A DNA stretch of 64,000 nucleotides from Actinoplanes oblitus (GCF_030252345.1 NZ_CP126980.1:8689501-8753500); one strand, 5' to 3'; shown: positions 48,080 through 57,528, counted from the first letter of the stretch. Notes: generated by a model not told the origin, from the letters alone. A program made the numbers and translations.

Positions 48080-49154
48080 GCTCGGTGTCCCCGGCCAGCC
48101 GGGCCTCCCGGTCGGCCGCGGCCAGCGCGTCCAGCACCCCGTCCAGCTCACCGCCGAGCACCAGGTCGAGGTTGTACGCCGTGTAGCCGATCCGGTGGTC
48201 GGTGATCCGGTTCTGCGGGAAGTTGTAGGTACGCACCCGCTCCGAACGGTCCACCGTCCGCACCTGCGCCTTGCGCGCGTCGCCGGCCGCCGCGTCCGCC
48301 GCCTCCTGGGCCTGCGCCAGCAGCCGGGAGCGCAGGATGCGCATCGCCGACTCCTTGTTCTGCAGCTGGCTCTTCTCGTTCTGGCAGCTCACCACGGTGT
48401 TGGTGGGCAGGTGCGTGATCCGCACGGCGGAGTCGGTGGTGTTCACCGACTGACCGCCCGGCCCGGACGACCGGTACACGTCGATCCGCAGGTCGCCGGG
48501 CTCGATCTGGACCTCCACGTCCTCCGCCTCGGGCAGCACCAGCACACCGGCCGCCGAGGTGTGGATCCGGCCCTGCGACTCGGTGACCGGGACGCGCTGC
48601 ACCCGGTGCACGCCGCCCTCCCACTTCATCCGGGACCAGACGCCGTGGCCGCCCTCCGGCAGGCCCTTGGTCTTCACCGCTACCGAGATGTCCTTGACGC
48701 CGCCCAGGTCCGACTCCTGCGAGTCGATCACCTCGACCACCCAGCCGCGGCGCTCCGCGTACCTGGTGTACATCCGCAGCAGGTCGCCGGCGAACAGCGC
48801 GGACTCCTGGCCGCCCTCGCCCGCCTTGATCTCGATGATCACGTCCTTGGCGTCGCTGGGGTCGCGCGGCATCAGCATCTCGCCGAGCTTCTCCTCCAGC
48901 GCCGGGAGGGTGGCGGCGACCGCCTCGGCCTCACCGGCGAACGCCGGGTCCTCGGCCGCCAGCTCCCGGGCGGCGGCCAGGTCCTCGCGGGCGGCCTCCA
49001 GCTCGGCGTGCGCCGAGTAGATCGGCGCCAGCTCGGCGAAGCGCCGGCCGACCCGCCGGACCAGCGCCTGGTCGGCGTGGATCGACGGATCCTCCATCCG
49101 CTTCTCCAGGTCCGCGTACTCGGCGAGAAGCATGTTCAAACGGTCGTTGCTCAT
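48063..49154 (-). CDS. prfA: Peptide chain release factor 1
   Basis: 363 residues. The GGQ motif is in [14 protein letters not shown], and the PxT-type stop-codon reader corresponds to [17 protein letters not shown]. It releases peptides at UAA and UAG. GGAGAG lies four bases before the ATG. It follows rpmE, but its usual partner prmC is displaced to 43.0 kb. The 3' end overlaps a convergent gene by 17 bases. Confidence 0.96.
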   Translation of the reverse strand: MSNDRLNMLLAEYADLEKRMEDPSIHADQALVRRVGRRFAELAPIYSAHAELEAAREDLAAARELAAEDPAFAGEAEAVAATLPALEEKLGEMLMPRDPSDAKDVIIEIKAGEGGQESALFAGDLLRMYTRYAERRGWVVEVIDSQESDLGGVKDISVAVKTKGLPEGGHGVWSRMKWEGGVHRVQRVPVTESQGRIHTSAAGVLVLPEAEDVEVQIEPGDLRIDVYRSSGPGGQSVNTTDSAVRITHLPTNTVVSCQNEKSQLQNKESAMRILRSRLLAQAQEAADAAAGDARKAQVRTVDRSERVRTYNFPQNRITDHRIGYTAYNLDLVLGGELDGVLDALAAADREARLAGDTELSRRQ

Positions 49155-49192
49155 CGATCTCTCCAAGGTCTGCGGAAAAGCTGCCCCATGCG

Positions 49193-49230
49193 AACGGCGC
49201 CCGCCCCGGTTTCCCGGGACGGGCGCCGTT
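49193..49230 (-). terminator. Terminator after rpmE
   Basis: AACGGCGCCCG-C-CCCGG pairs with CCGGG-A-CGGGCGCCGTT around a TTTC loop, eight bases past the rpmE stop. A CTTTTCC run follows after about ten bases on the minus strand. Confidence 0.7.
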
Positions 49231-49237
49231 GAAGCAG

Positions 49238-49462
49238 TTACTTCTTCTTCGCGGCGTTGACCTTGGCGTACTTCGCCTGGAACTTCGCGACCCGGCCCGC
49301 GGTGTCGAGGACGCGCTGCTTGCCGGTGTAGAACGGGTGGCAGGCGCTGCAGGTCTCGACGCGGATCTCGCCGCCCTTGGCGGTGCTGCGGGTGCTGAAG
49401 GTGCTGCCGCAGGAGCAGATGACCTCGGTGGTCGTGTACTCCGGGTGAATGCCGCTCTTCAT
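49238..49462 (-). CDS. rpmE: 50S ribosomal protein L31, zinc-binding form
   Basis: 74 residues beginning MKSGIHPEY. Four cysteines (16, 18, 38 and 41; CSC and CSAC) make it the zinc-containing C+ form, which acts as a zinc store. The ATG at 49462 gives the family N-terminus; the frame is open 38 codons upstream. It lies between prfA and the RNA-repair operon that separates it from rho. Confidence 0.95.
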   Translation of the reverse strand: MKSGIHPEYTTTEVICSCGSTFSTRSTAKGGEIRVETCSACHPFYTGKQRVLDTAGRVAKFQAKYAKVNAAKKK

Positions 49463-49661
49463 GTCTTCTCGGTCCCTCTCGATGGTGCGGGTCGCCGGGT
49501 CGCCCTGTGATGAGTGAGGACGGGAACCGGAACCCTTGCTGGCCGATGTACCAGTCTGCCAGATCCCGGTAGCCACCGGAAATCAGGAGGTGCAACTGGT
49601 TTCGCCATCGATAACGTGAGCGCCCTTCCCGGAATTCCCACCCCTGAAAGGCGCTCTGGCG

Positions 49662-50732
49662 ATGACGCTCCTGCACGATGTCGTCGATCCGGTCATGCTG
49701 GCCGAAGCGGTCGGCAACGGGCTGATCCGGACGCAGCGCCACCCGCGCCTGCCGTTCACGATCTACAACTACACCGAGGCCTGTCAGTACAGCGGGGCGT
49801 GGACGCCGGTCACGCTCGCCTGCCGGGGCCTGATCGTGGACGCCGCCGGGCGCGTCGCCGCCCGGCCGCTGCGGAAGTTCTTCAACCACACCGAGCCGCA
49901 GGCGCCGGCCCTGGACGCCACCGCGAAGGTCACGGTGACCGACAAGGCGGACGGCAGCCTCGGCGTGATCTATCACGACGGCTCCGGCTACGCCGTCGCC
50001 ACCAGGGGATCTTTCGCGTCCGACCAGGCGATCCATGCGACGGACATGTTGCGTACGCGATACCCGTCGTTCGTGCCACCGGCGGGCCTGACCGTGCTCG
50101 TCGAGATCATCTACCCGGGCAACCGGATCGTCGTGGACTACCGGGGGCTCGACGACCTGGTGCTGCTCGGCGCGGTGGAGATCGTCACCGGGCGCTCGCA
50201 CGGGCCGGACGCCGTGCCCGGCTGGCCGGGTCCGGTGGTCGAGACGTTCGGTTACGCGACACTGGCCGAGGCGCTCGCCGCGCCGCCGCGCGACGGGCGG
50301 GAGGGCCTGGTCGTGCACTTCACCGACGCCGACCAGCGAGTGAAGATCAAGTACCCGGACTACGTACGGCTGCACCGCCTGGTGACCGGGCTGACGCCCC
50401 GTACCGTATGGGCGGTCCTGGCGACCGGCGGCGACCTGGACGTGCTGCTGGAGCCGTTGCCGGACGAGTTCCACGCCTGGGCCCGCGGGGTGGCCGCGGA
50501 GTTGACCGCCGAGGTCGACGCGCGTGCCGCTGCCGTCGAGGCGGCCTTCGCGGAGATCGTCGGCGGGCTGCCGGACGGGTGGGGCCGCAAGGAGTTCGCG
50601 CTCGCCGCGGTGCGCAGCCCGCACCGGGGTGAGCTGTTCCAGCGCCTGGACGGTCACGACTACCGTCCGGGCTTGTGGCAGCGGGTCCGGCCGTCGGCCG
50701 ACCGGCCCGCTGCCGGAGGAGCCGGGGAATGA
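49662..50732 (+). CDS. RNA ligase, T4 Rnl1-like
   Basis: 356 residues with the nucleotidyltransferase motifs of ATP-dependent RNA ligases in order: motif I KADGS (Lys95 would carry AMP), an upstream Arg in [10 protein letters not shown], motif III-like [15 protein letters not shown] (146-160), motif IV EGLVV (214-218) and motif V KIKYPD (228-233). The C-terminal 120 residues are helical, as in Rnl1, where this part recognises tRNA. It seals a 3'-OH/5'-phosphate break. GAAAGG lies ten bases before the ATG. The polynucleotide kinase gene overlaps its stop (ATGA). Confidence 0.88.
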   Translation: MTLLHDVVDPVMLAEAVGNGLIRTQRHPRLPFTIYNYTEACQYSGAWTPVTLACRGLIVDAAGRVAARPLRKFFNHTEPQAPALDATAKVTVTDKADGSLGVIYHDGSGYAVATRGSFASDQAIHATDMLRTRYPSFVPPAGLTVLVEIIYPGNRIVVDYRGLDDLVLLGAVEIVTGRSHGPDAVPGWPGPVVETFGYATLAEALAAPPRDGREGLVVHFTDADQRVKIKYPDYVRLHRLVTGLTPRTVWAVLATGGDLDVLLEPLPDEFHAWARGVAAELTAEVDARAAAVEAAFAEIVGGLPDGWGRKEFALAAVRSPHRGELFQRLDGHDYRPGLWQRVRPSADRPAAGGAGE

Positions 50733-51625
50733 CACGACTGTTGATCACGCGGGGCCTGCCCGCGTCCGGGAAGACCACGTTCGCCCGCAAGCTGCAGCCG
50801 GGCGTGGTCCGGGTCAACCGGGACGACCTGCGCCGGATGCTGCACGGCGAGCGCCTCTTCACCCAGTGGGCGGAGGCGCAGGTGACGCACGCGCAGCGGG
50901 CCACCGTCGAGGCGCTGCTGCGCGCCCGGGCGAGTGTCGTCGTCGACGACACCAACCTGCGGGCCAAGGTGGTCCGCGAGTGGGCCGAGATGGCCGCCCG
51001 GTTCGGCGCGTCGTTCGAGGTGCACGACTTCACCGACGTCCCGCTGGCGGAGTGCCTGCGGCGGGACGCCGACCGGCCGGAGGGCGACCGGGTCGGCGAG
51101 GGGGCCATCCGCCGGATGCACGAGCGCTACCTGGCCGGCCGGAACGTGCCGCTGCCGGTCCCGTTCGTCGACCCGGGCGGGCCGGGGCTGGTGTACGAGC
51201 CGGATCCGGAGCTGCCACCGGTGGTGCTCGTCGACATCGACGGGACCGTCGCGCTGATGACCGGGCGGAGTCCGTACGACTGGAGCCGGGTCGGCGAGGA
51301 CGCCCCGAACCCGGCGGTGATCGCGGCGGTCCGGGCGATGCACGCGGCCGGGCACGCCATCGTCTTCTGCTCGGGCCGGGACGCGGTGTGCCGGGAGGAG
51401 ACGGAGGCGTGGCTGGAGTTGTTCGTCGGGGTGCCGTACGAAGCCCTGTTCATGCGCCCGGAGGGCGACAGCCGCAAGGACGCGGTGGTCAAGCGTGAGA
51501 TCTTCGACCAGGAGATCCGGGACCGCTGGCGGGTCGTCGGGGTGTTCGACGACCGCCGGCAGGTGGTACGCATGTGGCGTGCGCTCGGCCTGACGGTGTT
51601 CCAGGTGGCGGAGGGGGACTTCTAG
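50729..51625 (+). CDS. Polynucleotide 5'-kinase/3'-phosphatase (T4 Pnkp-like)
   Basis: 298 residues; T4 Pnkp has 301. The N-terminal kinase has the P-loop GLPASGKTT (9-17, with Lys15 at the same place as in T4) and [10 protein letters not shown]. The C-terminal HAD phosphatase has VDIDGTVAL (Asp169, Asp171) and FCSGRD (213-218). It turns 2',3'-cyclic or 3'-phosphate and 5'-OH ends into ligatable ends. The ATG overlaps the upstream ligase stop, GGAGGA lies before it, and the second ligase starts two bases after its own stop. Confidence 0.9.
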   Translation: MTRLLITRGLPASGKTTFARKLQPGVVRVNRDDLRRMLHGERLFTQWAEAQVTHAQRATVEALLRARASVVVDDTNLRAKVVREWAEMAARFGASFEVHDFTDVPLAECLRRDADRPEGDRVGEGAIRRMHERYLAGRNVPLPVPFVDPGGPGLVYEPDPELPPVVLVDIDGTVALMTGRSPYDWSRVGEDAPNPAVIAAVRAMHAAGHAIVFCSGRDAVCREETEAWLELFVGVPYEALFMRPEGDSRKDAVVKREIFDQEIRDRWRVVGVFDDRRQVVRMWRALGLTVFQVAEGDF

Positions 51626-51627
51626 AG

Positions 51628-52248
51628 GTGAGGAAGTATCCGCGGACGTTCCATCTACCCGATTCCCCGGGTGCCTCGGCCGACGACCGGATCCAGCCGG
51701 ACCTGTCGTGGCTGGACGGCGAGCTCGTGGTGACCGAGAAGATGGACGGCGGGAACCTCACCTTCACCCGGGACGCGATGTACGCGCGCTCGGTCGACTC
51801 CGGCACCCAGCCCTGGGACCGGCCGGCCAAGGCGCTGTGGGCGATGACGTCCTGGAAGATCCCGGACGGCTGGCGGGTCTGCGGCGAGTCCATGTGGGCC
51901 CGCCGCAGCGTCGCCTACACCGACCTGCCCGGGGTGTTCCTGGTCTTCGGCATCTGGGACGAGACCGACACGCTGCTGGGCTGGGACGACACCGTGGACT
52001 GGGCGCGCCGGCTGGAGCTGCCGATGGTCCCGGTGCTGTATCGCGGGGGCAGCCTCTCCGAGGCCCGCGCGGCCTGGGCGGCGCAGCGCGGCGCGGACGA
52101 CTCGGAGGGGTTCGTGGTCCGGGCGGCCGGGCGCATCCCGGTCGCCGAGTTCCCGGTGAAGGTGCTGAAATGGGTTCGCGCGGACCACGTCCGCACCGAG
52201 GCGTCCTGGCGCCACCGCGACGATTTCGCGGTGAACGAGTTCGCCTAG
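51628..52248 (+). CDS. Second small RNA ligase (Rnl2/DraRnl-like core)
   Basis: 206 residues, a minimal nucleotidyltransferase domain. Motif I TEKMDGGNL places the adenylated Lys at 38; motif III-like VCGESMWARRSVAY (84-97), then FLVFGIWD; motif IV SEGFVVRAAG (159-168); motif V VKVLKWV (177-183). No C-terminal accessory domain is present. The GTG at 51628 is two bases after the kinase stop with GGGGGA upstream. The stop shares CTAG with a convergent gene. Whether it seals RNA nicks or hybrids cannot be read from sequence. Confidence 0.82.
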   Translation: MRKYPRTFHLPDSPGASADDRIQPDLSWLDGELVVTEKMDGGNLTFTRDAMYARSVDSGTQPWDRPAKALWAMTSWKIPDGWRVCGESMWARRSVAYTDLPGVFLVFGIWDETDTLLGWDDTVDWARRLELPMVPVLYRGGSLSEARAAWAAQRGADDSEGFVVRAAGRIPVAEFPVKVLKWVRADHVRTEASWRHRDDFAVNEFA

Positions 52249-52832
52249 GCCGGCGGCCACTGGGCGGCCAGCGCGGCCCACCAGGCCTCCGACTCGGCCA
52301 GCGTGGTGGCGCGGAACGATGCGGCCCGCGGTTCGCCGTTCAGCCAGCAGATCTCGTAGCCGGAGTCCTCCTTGTCGAGCAGGCAGCAGGCCGCCCCGGC
52401 CTCCTCCGCCAGGCCGGTGAACAGGCGCCGCACGCTGGGCGAGCGTTCGAACAGCAGGCTCATCCCGGTGGTGGCGGCGGTGAAGTTCAGTTCGGCGTAT
52501 CCGGGGCGGTGTCCGCCCGCGAAGTAGACGGTCAGGTAGATGTAGCCGATAGCGGCCCGGTCACCACCCGGCTCGTCGAGGAACTCGCGGATCTCGTCGT
52601 CGCCGACCTCGAACATCAGCGAGGTGTCCAGGTTCAGGTTGCGCCCGTCCGAGCAGTCGACCGGATCGCCCCGGAAGTTCGAGGTGAACGGAACGGTGAG
52701 CCGGGCGCCGCCGGGCAGGACGATCGGCGTGGCCGCCTTCTCCCCCGGTGGCGCGAGGTCCACGACGGCTTCCAGGGCGCGGCGGACCCGGGAGGCCGGG
52801 AGGTGGATTTCGTACGCATAGTCCAAACCCAT
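52245..52832 (-). CDS. Conserved hypothetical protein
   Basis: 195 residues, opening MGLDYAYEIHLPASRV. It appears to be a compact alpha/beta protein with no membrane helix, signal peptide or known motif; two adjacent cysteines (CCLLDKED) and ICWLNGEPRA stand out near the C-terminus. Homologues seem limited to actinomycetes. A TAGTTT box lies six bases before the ATG and contains the stop codon of the nitric oxide synthase gene. Confidence 0.65.
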   Translation of the reverse strand: MGLDYAYEIHLPASRVRRALEAVVDLAPPGEKAATPIVLPGGARLTVPFTSNFRGDPVDCSDGRNLNLDTSLMFEVGDDEIREFLDEPGGDRAAIGYIYLTVYFAGGHRPGYAELNFTAATTGMSLLFERSPSVRRLFTGLAEEAGAACCLLDKEDSGYEICWLNGEPRAASFRATTLAESEAWWAALAAQWPPA

Positions 52833-52838
52833 CCGGAC

Positions 52839-52844
52839 AAACTA
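52839..52844 (-). promoter_or_regulatory. -10 box of the hypothetical gene, overlapping the nos stop
   Basis: TAGTTT (minus strand), six bases, then ATG at 52832. Its TAG is the stop codon of the upstream nitric oxide synthase gene. Confidence 0.4.
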
Positions 52845-54011
52845 CTGATGATGCGGGCATCTCCGCATACCCTCCCGCGCCAGCGCGGCCGCCTCGTCGT
52901 CCAGATAGAAGTTCGGCCGCAGGTCGAGCTCCTGGTAGTAGCGGTGGAAGACCGGAGTGATCCCGCCGGACATCGGCGGCACGATCCAGGTCCAGTCGGC
53001 CGGCACCGGGCGGCCGGCCTTCTCCTCGTTGCTCAGGTGCTTGAGGAAGCGCTGCGACTCGGTGTGGTGGTCGCTCATCTTCACCCCGGCCTGCTCGAAG
53101 CTGTGCAGCACGGCCCGGTTCAGTTCGAGCAGCGCGGTGTCGCGCCACAGCGTGGACTCCCGGCTGGTGTCCAGGCCGAGCCGGGCGGCCAGCAGCGGGA
53201 GCAGGTCGTACCGGTCGGCGTCGGCCAGGTTCCGGGCGCCGATCTCGGTGCCCAGGTACCAGCCGTTGAACGGGGCGAGCGGATAGTGCACGCCGCCGAT
53301 GGTCAGCCGCATGTTGGAGATCGCCGGTACGGCGTGCCACCGCAGCCCCAGCTCGGTGAACCAGGCGTACTCGGGGTGGGTGATCGGCACCTCGCGGATG
53401 GCGCGCTCGGGCAGCTCGTAGAGCCGGATCCCGTCCGCCGGGGTCTCGATCACCAGGGGCAGCACGTCGAACGCCTCCCCCTTGCCCTGCCAGCCGAATG
53501 CCCGCACGGCGGTGGTGAACTCGCGCAGCCGCGGGTCGCCGACCGACTCGCCGTCCTCGGTGCGGTACCCGGCGTACCGGATCAGCTGCTCGTTCCACAC
53601 CCGGGCGTACGGCCGGCCCGGCTGGGCCGGTGCGAAGACGCTGATCACCGGCCGGATCTGGGTGTCCCCGGCGGTCCGCAGGTGCTGCACCAGCAGCGAG
53701 TAGATCTCGTCGGCGGTCCGGGCCCGGCGCCGGTCCAGCACCAGCAGGCTGCGCCAGTACAGCCGGCCGATGCACCGGCTGGCGTTGCGCCAGGCCATCC
53801 GGGCGCCGTGGGTCAGCTCGTCCGGGGTGTGCGCGTAGGTGCCGGTCGCGGCGATCTGCGCGCGGACGATGGCCAGGCGTGCCTCGACCGGGCCGAGCCG
53901 GGGGTTCTCGGTGTAGCACCGGCGCAGGAAGTCCTCCGCCTCACCGGGGTCGACGGGGGCGTCCGGATCCCACGGCTCGGTCGGGTGGTCCCGGTAACCG
54001 GGCACGATCAT
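52842..54011 (-). CDS. nos: Bacterial nitric oxide synthase, oxygenase domain
   Basis: 389 residues. The haem thiolate ligand Cys80 is in WRNASRCIGR, and the arginine-binding Glu256 is in FNGWYLGTEIGARN; LRWHAVPAISNMRLTIGG is also typical. There is no reductase domain, as in most bacterial NOS, so electrons must come from separate flavoproteins. It oxidises L-arginine to NO and citrulline. The ATG at 54011 has GGAGGA four bases upstream; an earlier in-frame ATG at 54083 would add 24 residues. No thaxtomin-type biosynthetic genes are near. Confidence 0.94.
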   Translation of the reverse strand: MIVPGYRDHPTEPWDPDAPVDPGEAEDFLRRCYTENPRLGPVEARLAIVRAQIAATGTYAHTPDELTHGARMAWRNASRCIGRLYWRSLLVLDRRRARTADEIYSLLVQHLRTAGDTQIRPVISVFAPAQPGRPYARVWNEQLIRYAGYRTEDGESVGDPRLREFTTAVRAFGWQGKGEAFDVLPLVIETPADGIRLYELPERAIREVPITHPEYAWFTELGLRWHAVPAISNMRLTIGGVHYPLAPFNGWYLGTEIGARNLADADRYDLLPLLAARLGLDTSRESTLWRDTALLELNRAVLHSFEQAGVKMSDHHTESQRFLKHLSNEEKAGRPVPADWTWIVPPMSGGITPVFHRYYQELDLRPNFYLDDEAAALAREGMRRCPHHQ

Positions 54012-54092
54012 CGGGTCCTCCGGCGGATCGAGGGATGGGGATACCGGAGGTTCGCACGACCGCGTATGGGCCGAATCAGACAACCTGTGCGA

Positions 54093-54138
54093 TAAAAGCC
54101 GCGAGGCCCACCCGATCGGGTGGGCCTCGCGGCTTTTA
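54093..54138. terminator. rho terminator: 46-bp perfect palindrome
   Basis: The 46 bases are their own reverse complement, with TAAAAGCC at the left end and GGCTTTTA at the right. RNA from either strand gives a long stem followed by a U-run. It begins five bases past the rho stop. Confidence 0.85.
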
Positions 54139-54143
54139 CGCGT

Positions 54144-56282
54144 TTACTCGCCTGGTGTGGACTTGGCGATCTGCATCAGGAACTCGATGTTGGTCCGGGT
54201 CTGCTTGAGCCGGTCCAGCAGGAGGTCCAGAGCCGCGCCGGACTCCAGCGAGCTGAGCACCTTGCGGAGCTTGTGGATGATCGCCAGCTCCTCCTTGCCC
54301 ATCAGGATCTCTTCCTTACGGGTACCGGAGGCGGAGACGTCGACGGCCGGGAAGACCCGCTTGTCGGCGATCTTCCGGTCCAGCTTGAGCTCGGCGTTGC
54401 CGGTGCCCTTGAACTCCTCGAAGATCACCGTGTCCATCATGGACCCGGTCTCGACCAGCGCGGTGGCGAGGATGGTGAGCGAGCCACCATTCTCGATGTT
54501 GCGCGCCGCGCCGAGGAACCGCTTCGGCGGGTAGAGCGCCGTCGAGTCGATACCACCCGACATGATCCGGCCGGAGGCCGGCGCCGCCAGGTTGTACGAC
54601 CGGCCCAGCCGGGTCACCGAGTCGAGCAGCACGACCACGTCGTGGCCCAGCTCGACCAGCCGCTTCGCCCGCTCGATGGCGAGCTCGGCGACGGTGGTGT
54701 GGTCCTGCGGCGGCCGGTCGAACGTGGCCGCGACGACCTCGCCCTTCACCGAGCGCTGCATGTCGGTGACCTCTTCCGGACGCTCGTCCACCAGCACCAC
54801 CATCAGGTGGCACTCCGGGTTGTTCCGGGTGATGGCGTTCGCCAGGGCCTGCAGCACCATCGTCTTACCGGCCTTGGGCGGCGAGACGATCAGCGCGCGC
54901 TGGCCCTTGCCGATCGGCATGACCAGGTCGATGACCCGGGTGGTGAGGATGTGCGGCTCGGTCTCCAGCCGCAGGCGCTCCTGCGGGTAGAGCGGGGTGA
55001 GCTTGTAGAACTCGGGACGCCGGCGGGCCTCCTCGGGCTCCATCCCGTTGATGGTGTCCAGGCGGACCAGCGGGTTGTACTTGTCCCGCCGCTGCTCGCC
55101 GTCGCGCGGGGCGGAGCGCACCGCGCCGGTCACCGCGTCGCCGCGGCGCAGGCCGTACTTCTTCACCTGCGACATCGACACGTAGACGTCGTTCGGGCCG
55201 GAGAGGTAACCGGTGGTCCGGACGAACGCGTAGTTGTCCAGCACGTCGAGGATGCCGGCCACCGGCACGAGCACCTCGTCGTCGGCGACGTGCGGCTCGC
55301 GGCCACCGTCGCGCCGGTTGTCCTCGCGCGGGTTCTCGTCCCGGTCGCGGCCCCGGCGGCGGTCCCGGAAGCGGCTGCGCCGGCTCCGGCGGCCACCCTC
55401 GCCGTCGTTGTCGTCGTCATCGTGACCCTGGTCGGCGCGCGGACCGCGGTCGCCGGACCGGTCGTTGCGGTCGTTGCGGTCGTTGTTCCGCTCACCGCGC
55501 TCGGCCCGCTCACCGCGCTCGCCACGCTCGGTGCGCTCACCGCGCTCGGTCCGCTCACCGCGCTCGGTCCGCTCACCGCGCTCGGTCCGCTCGACCCGCT
55601 CGGTGCGCTCGGTCCGCTCGCCACGCTCGGCACGCTCCCCGCGATCGCCCCGCTCGCCGTCGCGCTGGTTGCGCTGCCGGTCACGGTTCCGCTCGCCGCG
55701 CTCGGGGCGGTCGCCCCGCTCGGTGCGCTCGGTGGTGTCGGCCGGGGCGGCCTCGGTGGTCGCGACGGCCGGAGCCGGCGTGACCGCGGCGGCCGGAGCC
55801 GGGGCGGTCTCGACGGCCGGTGCGGCGGCTGCCGGGGCGGTCTCGCGCGGCGCCGGCTCACGGACGGCCCGGTCACGGCTGCGCCGGGACGGGCGCTCCG
55901 CGGCCGGAGCGGCCTCGGTCGCCGCGGCGGCCGGAGCGGCGGCTGGGGCGGTCTCGGCCGGGGTGGCTGCGGTCTGCGGCTTCTCGGCCGGGGCCGGCTG
56001 GGCGGGGGCGGCGGCCGGGGCGGCCTCGGTCCGCGGCCGGGGAGCCGGCTCGGCGGCGGCGGAGCCACCGCTCTGCCGCTCGGTGATCGCGGTGATCAGC
56101 TCGCCCTTGCGCATCCGGGCGGTGCCGGAGATGCCCAGGGAGGCGGCGAGGCTCTGCAACTCGGGCAGCAGCATCGCGGACAGCCCGGTGCCGCCTCGGC
56201 GGCGCTTCGTGGCGGTCGCGGTGGTGCCGGCGCCGTCAGCGACGTCAGAAACACCCGACGTCACGTCGGTGGTGTCGCTCAA
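54144..56282 (-). CDS. rho: Transcription termination factor Rho with a long disordered insert
   Basis: 712 residues; E. coli Rho has 419. The Rho N-terminal SAP-like helix region (MLLPELQSLAASLGISG) comes first. About 250 low-complexity residues follow, first Ala/Pro/Glu-rich, then ERTERGER-type repeats and basic RRGRDRDE-type patches. Next is the cold-shock RNA-binding domain and the hexameric ATPase, with Walker A PPKAGKT and Walker B VVVLLDSVTRLGR. Actinobacterial Rho often has such an insert. The TTG start is set by AAGGA seven bases upstream. Confidence 0.95.
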   Translation of the reverse strand: MSDTTDVTSGVSDVADGAGTTATATKRRRGGTGLSAMLLPELQSLAASLGISGTARMRKGELITAITERQSGGSAAAEPAPRPRTEAAPAAAPAQPAPAEKPQTAATPAETAPAAAPAAAATEAAPAAERPSRRSRDRAVREPAPRETAPAAAAPAVETAPAPAAAVTPAPAVATTEAAPADTTERTERGDRPERGERNRDRQRNQRDGERGDRGERAERGERTERTERVERTERGERTERGERTERGERTERGERGERAERGERNNDRNDRNDRSGDRGPRADQGHDDDDNDGEGGRRSRRSRFRDRRRGRDRDENPREDNRRDGGREPHVADDEVLVPVAGILDVLDNYAFVRTTGYLSGPNDVYVSMSQVKKYGLRRGDAVTGAVRSAPRDGEQRRDKYNPLVRLDTINGMEPEEARRRPEFYKLTPLYPQERLRLETEPHILTTRVIDLVMPIGKGQRALIVSPPKAGKTMVLQALANAITRNNPECHLMVVLVDERPEEVTDMQRSVKGEVVAATFDRPPQDHTTVAELAIERAKRLVELGHDVVVLLDSVTRLGRSYNLAAPASGRIMSGGIDSTALYPPKRFLGAARNIENGGSLTILATALVETGSMMDTVIFEEFKGTGNAELKLDRKIADKRVFPAVDVSASGTRKEEILMGKEELAIIHKLRKVLSSLESGAALDLLLDRLKQTRTNIEFLMQIAKSTPGE
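55490..55660. repeat. 18-bp coding repeat within rho
   Basis: CGCTCACCGCGCTCGGTC-like units recur with a six-codon period and encode the ERTERG-type repeats of the Rho insert. The repeat number may vary between strains. Confidence 0.75.
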
Positions 56283-56577
56283 TGGATTCCTTCCGTCGGA
56301 AAAACCCGAGTCCACCCGGAACTGCAGCCTGGGCCGGGTGCCCTCGGAACCCGCTTCGCAGCAGCGTCGCGGGAGTTTCGTGCAGCACGGCAGCTCGACG
56401 GTTTCCCTGCCTGCCGGACTGTGACAGGTAGGTCTCGGCGAGTGCAGCGATCTATGACTGCTGAGCGGCGTAAGCCTTGGTGAGAGCTGAGACGAGCCTG
56501 CACGGCCCAGAAATCTCGGGGGTGCGCCGAACCGCAGAGATCGCTTGCTTCGCGGCTGTGCTAGGTCTAGAGCGTAA
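56283..56577. other. Upstream region and probable leader of rho
   Basis: 295 bases between thrB and rho, both leftward. The minus strand has TTGATT, CTAGACCTAGC and other promoter-like hexamers near 56560-56580, which would leave a leader of more than 200 bases. A long leader fits known rho autoregulation, but no specific element was recognised. Confidence 0.45.
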
Positions 56578-57522
56578 TCAACTCTTGCGACCTGCGGCAA
56601 CAGGACCCCGCTCGGCGTGTTCCACCATACCCCCTTTCACAACAGCACCGGCACCGTCCACGCCCAGCACCTCGCTGTGCCAGTGCGCGCCCGGGTGGAA
56701 ATCGCCCGGGACCTCGGTCAATGCCAGCACGGTCGGCCCCGCGCCACTGACCACCGCGGCGACACCCACCGACCGCAGCGCCGCCACCAGGGACGCCGTG
56801 CCCGGCATCCCCTCGGCCCGGTAGCCCTGGTGCAGCCGGTCCTCGGTGGCCGGGAACAGCAGGGACGGATCAGTCGTCAGGGCATGGACGAGCAGCGCGG
56901 ACCGACCGGCGTTGAAGGCGGCGTCCCGGTGCGGCACCTCGGACGGCAGGGCGGCGCGCGCGGTCGCGGTATACCCTCGCTCGGCCGGGACGAAAACCGT
57001 CGGGCGTACGCCGTCGGCCGGCGCCAGCCGCACCGCCCGCGCGCCGTCCGGCCCGGTCCAGGCCACCGTGAAGCCACCGAGCAGGCAGGGCGCCACGTTG
57101 TCCGGATGGCCCTCGAGGCGCGCGGCGATCCGCAGCGCGGCAGCGTCGTCGATCAGCTCCGTGCCGCCCACGACCAGGCCGCGGGCCAGCTGCACGCCGC
57201 CCACGATGGCCGCCGAGGAGCTGCCCATGCCCCGCGCCTGCGGGATCCGGTTGACGCAGGAGACGGCCAGGCCGGCGGGCCGCTCGCCGAGCTCGTCGAA
57301 GGTCGCCAGCATGGCCCGCACGACCAGGTGCGTCTCGTCGGCCGGCAGCTCACCGGCACCCTGGCCGCTGACCTCGACGGTGCACCCGGACCCGGTCACC
57401 CGGGCGGTCAGGTCGTCGTAACGGGTCAGCGCGAGGCCCAGCGTGTCGAACCCCGGACCCAGGTTGGCGCTGGTGGCCGGGGTGCTGACGGAAACCGGTG
57501 CGGTGACGAAGGTCAGGCCCAT
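56578..57522 (-). CDS. thrB: Homoserine kinase
   Basis: 314 residues of the GHMP kinase family. The ATP loop reads PQARGMGSSSAAIVGG, and the N-terminal PATSANLGPGFDTLGLAL is the family signature. It phosphorylates homoserine for threonine synthesis. The ATG at 57522 follows a TAGCAT box by six bases; a GTG two codons earlier would touch that box. Its partner thrC lies 5.2 kb away, separated by an MFS gene, an RND pump and a MarR gene. Confidence 0.94.
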   Translation of the reverse strand: MGLTFVTAPVSVSTPATSANLGPGFDTLGLALTRYDDLTARVTGSGCTVEVSGQGAGELPADETHLVVRAMLATFDELGERPAGLAVSCVNRIPQARGMGSSSAAIVGGVQLARGLVVGGTELIDDAAALRIAARLEGHPDNVAPCLLGGFTVAWTGPDGARAVRLAPADGVRPTVFVPAERGYTATARAALPSEVPHRDAAFNAGRSALLVHALTTDPSLLFPATEDRLHQGYRAEGMPGTASLVAALRSVGVAAVVSGAGPTVLALTEVPGDFHPGAHWHSEVLGVDGAGAVVKGGMVEHAERGPVAAGRKS

Positions 57523-57528
57523 CGCCAC

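Noticed and set aside
48063..50735. 890-codon form of prfA that includes rpmE and ligase DNA
   Set aside because: The extra part is out of frame with rpmE and antisense to the RNA ligase; RF1 starts at MSNDRLNM with a ribosome site.
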